A DNA stretch of 64,000 nt from CAZVNZ01 sp964628515 (GTDB taxonomy: Bacteria; Bacillota; Clostridia; Christensenellales; Christensenellaceae), in assembly GCA_964628515.1 (NCBI GenBank), contig CAZVNZ010000003.1, positions 62,001 through 126,000 of the forward strand. Direction: 5' to 3'. Position 1 is the first letter of the stretch. Each line of letters opens with the position of its first letter. The notes under the pieces were generated by a model. That model saw only the letters and a list, made by a program, of their open reading frames with translations, searched no databases and was not told the origin of the DNA. Both the position numbers and the translations under genes were made by a program. Shown piece after piece: positions 25,223-33,860 of this stretch.

Positions 25223-26455
25223 TTATTGTACCTTTTCCATTTGCTCTTCGGTTGGGTCGTATAATGGGTGAGGGTTAGAGCCCTCAAATACGTCCTCGTC
25301 GCTAAGCATTTTCTCCATTTTGCCTCTGGTTGCGCGTATAATAAGTCCTGTAATAAGCCCTGCAACAATACCTAAAGCAAAGGTTAGCAGTCCTGCCCAA
25401 ATATTTACAATACTACCTGCAAACATTGCACCTGTCAGAAGCGAAATCCAACCGCAAATACCGTGTAAGTTGTGGACACCCATAACATCCAATATTTTTA
25501 GTTTGTTGCACAACCAAGCATTTAAGTATAAGAAACAAATTGTGCTTATAACACCTGCAACAGCACCTATTAAGAAGGATGCCCAAGGGGATGCAAGAAG
25601 TAGTGTCGAGCTACTGGCAACCGGCCCTGCAAGCATTGCGTAAGTATATACAAGTGGATTGATTTTCTTCTTTTTTGAAAGTAGAGAGCCTGCAATGTAG
25701 GCAAATAGTATAGAGCCAAAACCGGACATATAGCAGTTTATCATAACTTGGGTATTTACCTCTAAAGGCAGTAGTGCCGTAACAAAGGAAGGCCAGAAGA
25801 TAAACAGTAACATTGCGGACAGCCAAACAAAAGTAATACTGTGTTTGGTGGTGTGCATAGGGTCGTTAAGTACTCGTCTTTCACGAATACCAAGAGCAAC
25901 ACCAAGACCCCAATAAGCCGCAAATTGATGTACGAGTATTCCGCCGCCCGGGTCTTCCACAAGGCCGCCGGTAATTTCGGGTAGCCAGGTCATGAGTATA
26001 AACTCAAGGAGTACAAAAGCGGGTGTAAAAAGAATACCTGCAAGTATGTACTGCCACATTTTAACCGTGCCTAAGAATACACCTATTGCAATTACAACGG
26101 TAATAGCACATACAACTGCTGAAATCATACCGTTTTGCGTCCAAAGTTCTTCGGGGGTAAGCCCCTTAACATACTGCGCCATAAACAAATAAGTAATAAC
26201 GCTTGATATTGCCGTTAAAAGTACGGCTAAGCATACGCCCCACTCGAATTTGCGTATAAAAATCATTAAAAACGCAACAAGCATAAGCATAAACCAGATG
26301 TCCATATTTTTAAATAATCGTAGAGAATCCTCTAAACCGCCTGCCTCGGCGGCTTTGGCAATGTTGGGAAAAGCGAATATAACAATAAGGGCGATAAAAA
26401 AACCTATAAGAACTAAAAATTTTGAGGGAATAGATTTCGTTAAGAATGATTTCAT
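25223..26455 (-). CDS. Amt/Rh-family permease, probable methylamine transporter
   Basis: A 410-residue membrane protein with about eleven segments after an N-terminal signal-like hydrophobic stretch. It belongs to the ammonium transporter/Rh superfamily: the paired pore histidines can be placed in GILVHQFAAYWGLGVALG and MGVHNLHGICGW. It is divergent from ordinary AmtB. Position at the head of the mtmC-mtmB operon, with 133 nt to mtmC, suggests uptake of methylamine rather than ammonia (inference). An AGGAGG site precedes the ATG, and transcription starts from a near-consensus promoter almost 200 nt upstream. Confidence 0.8.
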   Translation of the reverse strand: MKSFLTKSIPSKFLVLIGFFIALIVIFAFPNIAKAAEAGGLEDSLRLFKNMDIWFMLMLVAFLMIFIRKFEWGVCLAVLLTAISSVITYLFMAQYVKGLTPEELWTQNGMISAVVCAITVVIAIGVFLGTVKMWQYILAGILFTPAFVLLEFILMTWLPEITGGLVEDPGGGILVHQFAAYWGLGVALGIRERRVLNDPMHTTKHSITFVWLSAMLLFIFWPSFVTALLPLEVNTQVMINCYMSGFGSILFAYIAGSLLSKKKKINPLVYTYAMLAGPVASSSTLLLASPWASFLIGAVAGVISTICFLYLNAWLCNKLKILDVMGVHNLHGICGWISLLTGAMFAGSIVNIWAGLLTFALGIVAGLITGLIIRATRGKMEKMLSDEDVFEGSNPHPLYDPTEEQMEKVQ

Positions 26456-26539
26456 GGGTAAAACCTCCTGTCTGCCATAGAGCGACCAATAATCTCTTAA
26501 GTTTTGATATTGTAGTTTTAATGTATGAAAAAATCTTTT

Positions 26540-26618
26540 TTCCGGTGGTAAGGTATTGCACCCTTGGGTATTATACCCATAGGCTATTATGCCTTTTTAT
26601 TACGAAAAATTACCGGAA
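26540..26618 (-). other. structured leader upstream of the methylamine operon
   Basis: In the roughly 195-nt leader, TTCCGG (within 26610-26618) pairs with CCGGAA (26540-26545) to close a multi-branched region holding AGGC/GCCT (26581-26594), the palindrome GGGTATTATACCC (26566-26578) and AAGG/CCTT hairpins. An A6-G-A-T6 tract follows the closing strand. It does not resemble the cobalamin riboswitch. The remainder of 26456-26872 is AT-rich with no gene seen. Confidence 0.4.
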
Positions 26619-26658
26619 GGTTTCTTGTTATATTATGCCTGAGTTATTCTGTAATTTG

Positions 26659-26687
26659 ATTATAACAACTCTATAAATTATTTGCAA
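26659..26687 (-). promoter_or_regulatory. promoter of the permease-mtmC-mtmB operon
   Basis: On the minus strand TTGCAA (26682-26687) and TATAAT (26659-26664) are separated by 17 bp. Transcription starts near 26652, giving a long untranslated leader. Confidence 0.75.
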
Positions 26688-26872
26688 TAGTTATTTGAAA
26701 AAAAATTCACAAACTCACATTTTTTTTGTTGACTCTGTAATAATAAGGTAAAAAAATCTTAATTATTCCTTTTGTTAAGGTAAAAATTTTTTTACATAAA
26801 ATGTTATATTTTTACTTTTTAATAAGAAAATAACATAATAAACGATTATAATAACATTATGACTCTTTTAAA

Positions 26873-28183
26873 TTATTTTTCTGCGACTTTTTCTTTAGGA
26901 ATTATCAAATTTAACAAAACTGCAACAATCGTTACAATTACAACGGAGGAAGAACCAAATAAAGTTTGCATCCACTCGGGTGCTAAACTTAAACTTTGCG
27001 GAGAGCCTGCAATACCCACCCCAAGTGCTAAGGCAATACCCACAATACTAAGTACACGAGGCGTTAGGGGTTTGTCTGTTATAAGTTTTACACCTGTCAT
27101 GGTGATGGTAGCAAAAACACTAAGGGTAGCACCGCCAAGCACGCATTCGGGTATACTTGTTAAAACTGCGCCAAGCACGGGCATAAAGCCTGCAATAAGC
27201 ATAAAAATTGCTGTAAATAAAAGCACAAACCCGTTAATTATTTTGGTGCTTGTAACAATACCCACGTTTTGCCCAAAGGTAGAGGTGGGGAGACCACCGA
27301 AAAACGCACCTATAAGGCTTGCAAAACCGTTGCCGGAAATACCGCCGGAAAGCTCTTTGTCCGAGGGCAACCTGTCCATAGCACCGCTTGTGGTGGCGGC
27401 AACCTCCCCCATAACCTGTACGGAGTTTATAATAAATATAATTATCATAGGGACTATGGCGGCAATATCAAATTTTATACCGAAGGGCAGTAGTTTTGGT
27501 GCAGAAAAAATATGTGCGGTTTGCAAGCCGGAAAAATCCACCATTCCCAAACAAACGGAAATTATATAGCCTATAATTATGCCAAACAATATGGATGCCA
27601 GACGTAAAAAGCCTTTGGTAAAAAAGGAAAAATAAAGTACGACACACAAAGTAATAATAGCTACAATCCAATTTTGTGCCACACCGTAAGTTAAGCTGTC
27701 CTCCCCACCTGCCATATAATCTATTGCGGAAGGGTAGAGGGATAGCCCTATGGCAATAACCACCGTACCCGTTACAAATGCCGGAAATAATTTGCGTACC
27801 TTGCCAATTATTAGCCCAAAGGCTATGGCAACCAAAGCACCTATTATTTGTGCTCCGAAAATTGTAGCCATATCCGTAGTTTCCGCAATGGAAACAAGCA
27901 CGGGCACATAAGCAAAGCTAACCCCAAAAATTATGGGCAGTTTTGCACCAATACGGGAAAACAAGGGAAAAAGCTGTATAATAGTAGCAATACCGGACAT
28001 AAGCAACCCCGATTGTATAAGTACAACAATCTGCTCGTCTGCAAGGTCGGCGGCTGTTCCTACTATAATAGAAGGGGTTATACAACCAACAATCATAGCA
28101 ATTAAATGCTGAAGTGCAAGTGGGATACTTTTAGAAATAGGGGGAATACCCGATAGCTCAAATAATGTGTTGTTTCTGTCCAT
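26873..28183 (-). CDS. NCS2-family purine (xanthine/urate-type) permease
   Basis: A 436-residue membrane protein of the nucleobase-cation symporter 2 family with about 12-14 segments. Typical segments are LALQHLIAMIVG near the N-terminus, the QVMGEVAATTSGA substrate-binding helix and the signature GLPTSTFGQNVGIVTSTKIIN. Members import xanthine, urate or uracil; the flanking purine degradation genes favour xanthine or urate. It lies 122 nt after the carbamate kinase gene and closes the minus-strand ygeX-Y-W operon or has its own promoter. Confidence 0.9.
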   Translation of the reverse strand: MDRNNTLFELSGIPPISKSIPLALQHLIAMIVGCITPSIIVGTAADLADEQIVVLIQSGLLMSGIATIIQLFPLFSRIGAKLPIIFGVSFAYVPVLVSIAETTDMATIFGAQIIGALVAIAFGLIIGKVRKLFPAFVTGTVVIAIGLSLYPSAIDYMAGGEDSLTYGVAQNWIVAIITLCVVLYFSFFTKGFLRLASILFGIIIGYIISVCLGMVDFSGLQTAHIFSAPKLLPFGIKFDIAAIVPMIIIFIINSVQVMGEVAATTSGAMDRLPSDKELSGGISGNGFASLIGAFFGGLPTSTFGQNVGIVTSTKIINGFVLLFTAIFMLIAGFMPVLGAVLTSIPECVLGGATLSVFATITMTGVKLITDKPLTPRVLSIVGIALALGVGIAGSPQSLSLAPEWMQTLFGSSSVVIVTIVAVLLNLIIPKEKVAEK

Positions 28184-28305
28184 AGTAATACACCCAAAAT
28201 AAAGCCTATATATAATAGGTAACTTTATTTATGCCGATACACAATATTTCCCCACAAATTTATTGGATTTTAAACAGAAAATGCTTAGGTAAAATGCTAA
28301 AGTAA

Positions 28306-29259
28306 TTAAGTGCGTTTATAATCATCACCATAAATAATAGTGCCTGTATTGCCCAAAATGCCTTCTTTTGCTTTGGAAAGCAGGGTTATTAACGCTTTTG
28401 CCCTTTTTGAGGATTGTGCAAAACTAACAGCCGCCTCCACTTTTGGCAACATAGAGCCTTTGGCAAAATGCCCTTCACTTGCGTATTTTAGTGCTTGAGA
28501 AGCTGTCAGAGTGTCTAAGTTTTGTTGGTTTGCCTTGCCGAAATTTATGGCAACCTTTTCTACGGCGGTCAGTATTATCAGAAAGTCCGCTTTAAGCTCC
28601 TTTGCAAGCAAAGCGCTTAGTAAATCCTTGTCCACAACGGCACTTGCGCCTATTAGGCGGTTGTTTTCTCTAATAACTGGTATTCCGCCACCGCCACCGG
28701 CCACAACTATTTGTCCTGCATTTAGTAGTGCATTTATTGCGGATAGCTCCACAATTTCCATAGGTTCGGGGGAGGCTACAACTCGTCTGTAACCCCTGCC
28801 CGAATCTTCTGCTATCGTGTGTCCGCTTGCTACTTCCAAATCCACCTCTGCTTTGGTTAAAAACCGTCCTATGGGCTTGTTTGGGTTTTTAAATGCTTCG
28901 TCCTTTTGGTCTACAACCGTTTGGGTAATAAGGGTGGACACCGTTTTTGCTATCCCTCTGTTTAAAAGCTCCTCTCTTAATGCGTTTTGAAGGTCGTAAC
29001 CTATATAGCCTTGACTCATAGCCACACAAACGGAGAGGGGGGTGGTGGTATATTTTGGTTGGTGGTTAATATAAAGCTCGTCCATAGCAAGTTTTAGCAT
29101 ACCCACCTGCGGGCCGTTTCCGTGAGACACAACCACATCATAGCCGTCCTCAATTAAATCTGTAATGGCAACGGCGGCTTTTTTTACCGCTATCATCTGC
29201 TGGGGAAGGTTATCCCCAAGGGCATTACCCCCAAGTGCAATTACAACTCGCTTACTCAT
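28306..29259 (-). CDS. arcC: carbamate kinase
   Basis: A 317-residue amino-acid-kinase-fold enzyme that turns carbamoyl phosphate and ADP into ATP, CO2 and ammonia. VVIALGGNALGDN, VVSHGNGPQVGML, VVAGGGGGIPVI and DKDLLSALLA are family motifs. It follows ygeW by 24 nt with an AAGGAG site, the same pairing of carbamoyltransferase and kinase as the ygeW/yqeA locus of E. coli. This is probably the step that conserves energy during purine breakdown. Confidence 0.95.
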   Translation of the reverse strand: MSKRVVIALGGNALGDNLPQQMIAVKKAAVAITDLIEDGYDVVVSHGNGPQVGMLKLAMDELYINHQPKYTTTPLSVCVAMSQGYIGYDLQNALREELLNRGIAKTVSTLITQTVVDQKDEAFKNPNKPIGRFLTKAEVDLEVASGHTIAEDSGRGYRRVVASPEPMEIVELSAINALLNAGQIVVAGGGGGIPVIRENNRLIGASAVVDKDLLSALLAKELKADFLIILTAVEKVAINFGKANQQNLDTLTASQALKYASEGHFAKGSMLPKVEAAVSFAQSSKRAKALITLLSKAKEGILGNTGTIIYGDDYKRT

Positions 29260-29283
29260 TGTTAGTTCTCCTTAACCGTAAAA

Positions 29284-30477
29284 TTAGTCTGCCTTACGTA
29301 TTGTAGCCTTTTTAGCCAACTGCCCTAACACCTCTTGAGGATTTTTGATTTTTGCCAAGAAAATCATAGCCGCAATAATATATGGTTTATAGCTTGCTTC
29401 CTTATATAGGGGTGTGCGGTAGCGGTCAAAAACAGATGCTTGTACCTCTCCTTCTTTGCAACTTACCCCTGTAATATCCGCAGGTAAGCAGTGCATATAC
29501 AGCGCCTTTCCGCCCTTTGTCAGCTTCATAAGCTCTTCGGTGCATTCCCAATCTTTGTGTTTTGCGTTTTGTGATAATAACTCTTTTTCCAGCTTGCCTA
29601 TGCCGTCAAAATCGTTGTTGACGTATAATTCCGTGCGTTTTTCCATGGCAGAGAAGGGCGCCCAGCTTTTCGGGTATACAATATCCGCATCCTTAAAGGC
29701 GTCTGCCATATTATTTGTTCTTACAAAACTACCGTCGGACTCTTTTGCGTTTTTAATTGCCACCGCCTCAACATCACCCATAACTTCATAACCTTCGGGG
29801 TGTGCAAGGGTAACGTTCATCCCAAAGCGAGACATCAAGCCTATTATACCCTGTGGAACGGATAGTGGTTTGCCGTAAGATGGGGAATACGCCCAGCTCA
29901 TAGCTATTTTTTTGCCCTTTAAGTTTTCTACACTGCCAAACTCGTGGATAAGATGTAGCATATCCGCCATTGCTTGCGTGGGGTGGTCTATATCGCATTG
30001 CAAATTAACTAAGGTGGGGCGCTGTGCAAGCACACCGTCTTTATGCCCCTCTTCTACGGATTTTGAAACCTCTCGCATATAGGTATTGCCCTTGCCAATG
30101 TACATATCGTCTCTAATGCCTATTACATCCGCCATAAAGGAAATCATATTAGCCGTTTCTCTAACCGTTTCGCCGTGAGCAATTTGAGATTTTCCCTCGT
30201 CTAAATCCTGTACCGTAAGCCCAAGTAAGTTGCAGGCGGAGGCAAAGCTAAAACGTGTGCGTGTAGAGTTATCTCTAAACAAAGACACTCCAAGTCCGCT
30301 GTCAAAAATACGTGCAGACATGTTATTTTCTCGCAAAAAGCGCAGAGCGTCCGCAATCTCAAAGGTGGCACAAATCTCGTCTGTTGTTTTCTCCCAAGTT
30401 AAGAAAAAATCGTTTTCGTGCATTTTGTCAAATTTTAAATTATTAAGTGCTTTTACAAAGGTTTCTATATTTTTCAT
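29284..30477 (-). CDS. ygeW: YgeW-type carbamoyltransferase
   Basis: A 397-residue member of the aspartate/ornithine carbamoyltransferase superfamily, closest to YgeW. The carbamoyl-phosphate loop STRTRFSFASA, CDIDHPTQAMADM and the HCLPAD loop are present. Length and the long insertion after the first domain match YgeW rather than ArcB. In the anaerobic urate pathway it is proposed to release carbamoyl phosphate from a ureido intermediate, feeding the neighbouring carbamate kinase. The substrate assignment follows from family knowledge, not from this sequence. Confidence 0.88.
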   Translation of the reverse strand: MKNIETFVKALNNLKFDKMHENDFFLTWEKTTDEICATFEIADALRFLRENNMSARIFDSGLGVSLFRDNSTRTRFSFASACNLLGLTVQDLDEGKSQIAHGETVRETANMISFMADVIGIRDDMYIGKGNTYMREVSKSVEEGHKDGVLAQRPTLVNLQCDIDHPTQAMADMLHLIHEFGSVENLKGKKIAMSWAYSPSYGKPLSVPQGIIGLMSRFGMNVTLAHPEGYEVMGDVEAVAIKNAKESDGSFVRTNNMADAFKDADIVYPKSWAPFSAMEKRTELYVNNDFDGIGKLEKELLSQNAKHKDWECTEELMKLTKGGKALYMHCLPADITGVSCKEGEVQASVFDRYRTPLYKEASYKPYIIAAMIFLAKIKNPQEVLGQLAKKATIRKAD

Positions 30478-30508
30478 TATTTTATCCTCTCTGTTAAATT
30501 AGTTTCAA

Positions 30509-31702
30509 TTATTTACAATATATTGTAGGCATTGCCGCATAAACTGCCGCACATTTTACTAAATCCGCTTTCCATGTTTTTTCGTTTGGGGCATGTGCTT
30601 GTGCCTCTTTGCCCGGGCCAAAACCAATGCAGGGTATGCCGTATCTGCCCATTATTGCAACACCGTTTGTGGAAAATGTCCATTTATCCACCTTTGGTTC
30701 GCCGTACATTCCTTTGTAGGCTTGTACCATTGCAACTGTTGCAGGGTGATTTTTTGGTATAACCCACGTAGGAAAATAACAGTCGGTGGGGTAAATTAAG
30801 TTAGTCCAGCTTGGGCTGTCGTACTTGTACATGGTTACTTCAGCCTTGTATTTTTGTACGGTTGGCAAGGCACGTATTTCCTCTAAAGCCATCTCGAAGG
30901 TTTCTCCGTCCGTTAAGCGACGATCTATGGAGATTGCCGTCATATCCGCCACCGCACAGCGTGATGGGGAAGTGTAGAAAATTTGAGAGACCGCAAGGGT
31001 ACCTTTGCCCAAAAAATCATCATAATGAAGTTTAGCGTTTAAATCTCGTACCTCTTGCAAAATATCAGCCATTTTATAAATTGCGTTGTCTCCACGCTCG
31101 GGTGCACTTCCGTGGCAAGAAACCCCCTTAACCTCCACACGTATTTCCATTCTGCCCCGTTGCCCTCTGTAAATATTGCCGTCCGTGGGCTCGGTTATAA
31201 CCACAAATTCCGGTTTTACTTTGCCCTCGTTTATTATGTACTGCCAGCAAAGCCCGTCGCAATCCTCCTCTTGCACCGTCCCCGTTACAAGCACGGTGTA
31301 TTTATCGCTGAGTAAATTTAAGTCCTTCATAATTTTTGCGCCGTAAACGGCACTAACAATACCGCCCAGTTGGTCGGATGCGCCTCGTCCGCCGATTTCT
31401 TCGTCGTTTTCGTACCCTAAGTATGGGTCAAACTCCCAGTTTGAAAGCTCCCCCAAACCAACGGTGTCTATATGGGCATCGTAGCCTATTAAGGTTTTGC
31501 CCGTGCCCATATACCCAAGTACGTTGCCCATGCCGTCAATATCTACACGGTCAAAGCCTAAGGTTTGCATTTCAAGAGCTATTCTTTTTATAACTCCCTC
31601 CTCGCCACAACTTTCTCCGGGGATTGCAATTAAATCTCTTAAAAATTTGGTCATCTGTTTTTCGTAGTTTTGTGATTGCTGTTTTATTGCGTTAAAATCC
31701 AT
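30509..31702 (-). CDS. ygeY: YgeY-type M20-family hydrolase
   Basis: A 397-residue zinc-dependent M20 (ArgE/DapE-like) amidohydrolase. Metal ligands are placed in IGYDAHIDTVG, GRGASDQLGG and TGTVQEEDCDG, and near the C-terminus in QAHAPNEKTW. It groups with YgeY, encoded beside ygeW and ygeX in many purine-degrading bacteria, and presumably hydrolyses a ureido or amide intermediate. It lies between ygeX (24 nt upstream) and ygeW (31 nt downstream) in one operon. Confidence 0.88.
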   Translation of the reverse strand: MDFNAIKQQSQNYEKQMTKFLRDLIAIPGESCGEEGVIKRIALEMQTLGFDRVDIDGMGNVLGYMGTGKTLIGYDAHIDTVGLGELSNWEFDPYLGYENDEEIGGRGASDQLGGIVSAVYGAKIMKDLNLLSDKYTVLVTGTVQEEDCDGLCWQYIINEGKVKPEFVVITEPTDGNIYRGQRGRMEIRVEVKGVSCHGSAPERGDNAIYKMADILQEVRDLNAKLHYDDFLGKGTLAVSQIFYTSPSRCAVADMTAISIDRRLTDGETFEMALEEIRALPTVQKYKAEVTMYKYDSPSWTNLIYPTDCYFPTWVIPKNHPATVAMVQAYKGMYGEPKVDKWTFSTNGVAIMGRYGIPCIGFGPGKEAQAHAPNEKTWKADLVKCAAVYAAMPTIYCK

Positions 31703-31726
31703 GATAGTTTACTCCTGTAATATTAT

Positions 31727-32926
31727 TTATATTTCCGAAAATTCTCCGTCCCATACAATTTCTTTGTACCGCTTAGGGTCTGTGTCTCCCTCGGTGGAAA
31801 ACATTAGCACCACAGAATCCTTATTTAAGCCAATGGCATCCTTTAAATCTTCGTAATTTTTATTTGTGAGCATAGTGTATAAAAGCCCTGCGCTAACCGC
31901 CCCCGATTCCCCGGAGATTACCCGAGGGTCATCCTTTAGGGGAGCACCTAAAATACGCATACCTTTAGCGGAAATATAGTCGGGGCAGGACACAAAATAT
32001 GCCGAGTGGTTTTTAAGCAACTCCCAAGAAATTGTGTTTGGCTCTCCGCATGCAAGTCCCGCCATTATAGTTTGCATATCGCCGTACACCGCATGGGGTT
32101 TTCCGTCTCCGGCGGCTGCGGATTTATATAGGCAATCCGCTTGATTAGCCTCTACAATAACGGTGGTGGGGCAATTATCCTTATACAAATTAGCAAAATA
32201 CCCTTGTACCGCTCCTGCAAGCGAGCCAACACCTGCTTGCACAAATATATGGGTGGGTCTTGCATTTAACTGTTGTGCCGCCTCCATTGCCATTGTGCCG
32301 TAGCCCTGCATTATCCAAGTGGGAATATCCTCGTACCCCTTCCAAGCGGTATCCTGCACTATTACGCCGTTTTTAGTGTTTGTGGCATGTTTTGCCGCCA
32401 AACGCACACACTCGTCGTAGTTTAAATCTTCTATGGTTGCCGTTGCATTTTCATTAAGTATGTTTTGCAAACGTATTTTAGAAGAGCCTTTTGGCATAAA
32501 CACCACAGATTTTTGCCCTAATTTGTTTGCCGCCCAAGCAACCCCTCTGCCATGATTGCCGTCCGTTGCAGTAAAAAATACCGCCTGCCCAAACTCCTCT
32601 TTTAGCTCTTTTGAGAGGAGCACATCGTAAGTCAAAGTGCTGATGTCTCTGCCCGTTTGCTGTGCGATGTAGCGTGCAATAGCATAACTGCCGCCAAGGA
32701 CTTTAAACGCATTAAGCCCAAAGCGAAAGGACTCGTCCTTAACGTAAATCCCCCCTACTCCCAACTCTAAAGCAAGGTTTTTAAGATTGCTTAGCGGTGC
32801 TTGCGTGTACTGGGGAAAACTTTGGTGAAAGGCAAACGCCTTTGCTGTTTCCTCCTCGGACATTATTGATAGTTGTGTATCGTTGGTTTTTGGTAAAGTG
32901 TTTTTTACCCATTTAATAGTTTCCAT
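31727..32926 (-). CDS. ygeX: 2,3-diaminopropionate ammonia-lyase (YgeX)
   Basis: A 399-residue PLP enzyme of fold type II that converts 2,3-diaminopropionate to pyruvate and two ammonia. The PLP lysine is in FGLNAFKVLGGSYA; TATDGNHGRGVAWAA is the asparagine-containing phosphate-side loop and VQAGVGSLAGAV the glycine-rich loop. It is the first gene of the ygeX-ygeY-ygeW-arcC operon, with GAGG before the ATG. It would give the final carbon product of the pathway. Confidence 0.93.
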   Translation of the reverse strand: METIKWVKNTLPKTNDTQLSIMSEEETAKAFAFHQSFPQYTQAPLSNLKNLALELGVGGIYVKDESFRFGLNAFKVLGGSYAIARYIAQQTGRDISTLTYDVLLSKELKEEFGQAVFFTATDGNHGRGVAWAANKLGQKSVVFMPKGSSKIRLQNILNENATATIEDLNYDECVRLAAKHATNTKNGVIVQDTAWKGYEDIPTWIMQGYGTMAMEAAQQLNARPTHIFVQAGVGSLAGAVQGYFANLYKDNCPTTVIVEANQADCLYKSAAAGDGKPHAVYGDMQTIMAGLACGEPNTISWELLKNHSAYFVSCPDYISAKGMRILGAPLKDDPRVISGESGAVSAGLLYTMLTNKNYEDLKDAIGLNKDSVVLMFSTEGDTDPKRYKEIVWDGEFSEI

Positions 32927-33002
32927 AAATTTTACCTCGTATAAAATTTAGTTTTTTCTTTATTGTGATGATAAATTAACAGCATACATTTAGGTTGGTG
33001 TT

Positions 33003-33656
33003 TCAATCTTCCTTTTCTTTTGCGTCTATATAGCTGTAAAGTGTGTATTTGGAAATACCGAAGTAGCTTGAGACGTGGTCTCCGGATTTGGTTATAAGAA
33101 AAGCGCCTGCATCGTTTAAAAACTGTATTGCCTTCCGCTTTTCCGTGCGTGTCATCATTGCAGGGGGTTTTCCTCCCGTGGCAATTACGGATTGCTCTAT
33201 AAGCTCAAAAAGTAAATCGTTTACGTTTTGAGGGATTTTAGGTGCGCTTTCTCCCTCTTTTTCTGCCATTTGCGGTGTTTTATAATTAATTACGCCTTGT
33301 ATCGTGTTTTGCACCATCAGTAGCTTTGTAATATCGTAGTTTATGGAAAAAATCCCCGTTACTTCGTTGTTGTCGTCCCTTATGTATATGGTGGTGGACT
33401 TTAGCACACGGCCGTCTTGGGTTTTGGTTAGGTAGGCAATTTGGTCTTTAAGTGCACCGTGCCCACTCTTTAGTGCCTCTAAAACAACGTGGGAAGGGCC
33501 GTCTCCGACTTTGCGGTTGGTAACATGGCCGTTTTCTATTGCAAGTATGGTATTTTGTGCAGACATATCATGAATTACAACCTCGCAATCCTCTCCAAAC
33601 TGAGATGCAATACCTTTTGCAAGCCTTTTTAAAAAGTCTAAGGGCATCTGTTGCAT
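33003..33656 (-). CDS. YheO-like PAS/HTH transcriptional regulator
   Basis: A 217-residue protein with an N-terminal YheO-type PAS-like domain (about residues 5-120, including CEVVIHDMS and TGIFSINYDIT) and a C-terminal helix-turn-helix (about 165-215, with FLITKSGDHVSSYFGISKYTLYSYI). Members bind small ligands and control amino acid or nucleobase catabolism. It sits between the ygeX operon and the divergent ssnA operon, so it is the probable local regulator. The ATG at 33656 has GGAGG 8 nt upstream; the ATG at 33671 would contain that site. Confidence 0.85.
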   Translation of the reverse strand: MQQMPLDFLKRLAKGIASQFGEDCEVVIHDMSAQNTILAIENGHVTNRKVGDGPSHVVLEALKSGHGALKDQIAYLTKTQDGRVLKSTTIYIRDDNNEVTGIFSINYDITKLLMVQNTIQGVINYKTPQMAEKEGESAPKIPQNVNDLLFELIEQSVIATGGKPPAMMTRTEKRKAIQFLNDAGAFLITKSGDHVSSYFGISKYTLYSYIDAKEKED

Positions 33657-33694
33657 AACCGCTACCTCCATAAAATTTTTGTTTCCGTATTTCT

Positions 33695-33722
33695 AATATA
33701 GCACAAAAAAAAAGGAAGTCAA
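33695..33722 (-). promoter_or_regulatory. promoter of the YheO-like regulator gene
   Basis: On the minus strand TTGACT (33717-33722) and TATATT (33695-33700) are 16 bp apart, about 40 nt before the ATG at 33656. Confidence 0.65.
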
Positions 33723-33730
33723 TAGATTTT

Positions 33731-33765
33731 CTAAAAAAAATTTAGTTTACCTAAAAATTTTTTAG
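33731..33765. promoter_or_regulatory. twin palindromes between regulator and ssnA
   Basis: CTAAAAAAAATTTAG at 33731-33745 and CTAAAAATTTTTTAG at 33751-33765 are near-palindromes whose starts are exactly 20 bp apart, about two helical turns. They lie between the two divergent promoters, just upstream of both -35 boxes. This suits a dimeric regulator bound cooperatively, most simply the YheO-like protein. Confidence 0.5.
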
Positions 33766-33774
33766 TTTTTTATA

Positions 33775-33803
33775 TTGCTTTTTAAAAATAAAGGTGCTAA
33801 AAT
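33775..33803 (+). promoter_or_regulatory. promoter of the ssnA operon
   Basis: TTGCTT (33775-33780) and TAAAAT (33798-33803) with a 17-bp spacer, about 57 nt upstream of the ssnA ATG. Confidence 0.65.
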
Positions 33804-33860
33804 ACAAAGCATACAGACCCCACGAATATTTTCATAATTAAAAAAATAAGAGGTATCGCT

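Noticed and set aside
26456..26660. cobalamin riboswitch in the methylamine operon leader
   Set aside because: The leader is long enough but I do not see the conserved B12-box-type core, only small local hairpins.
28184..28305. classical purine riboswitch upstream of the purine permease
   Set aside because: No TATA-stem plus CCGTA/loop-loop pattern of the guanine/adenine aptamer is visible on the minus strand there.
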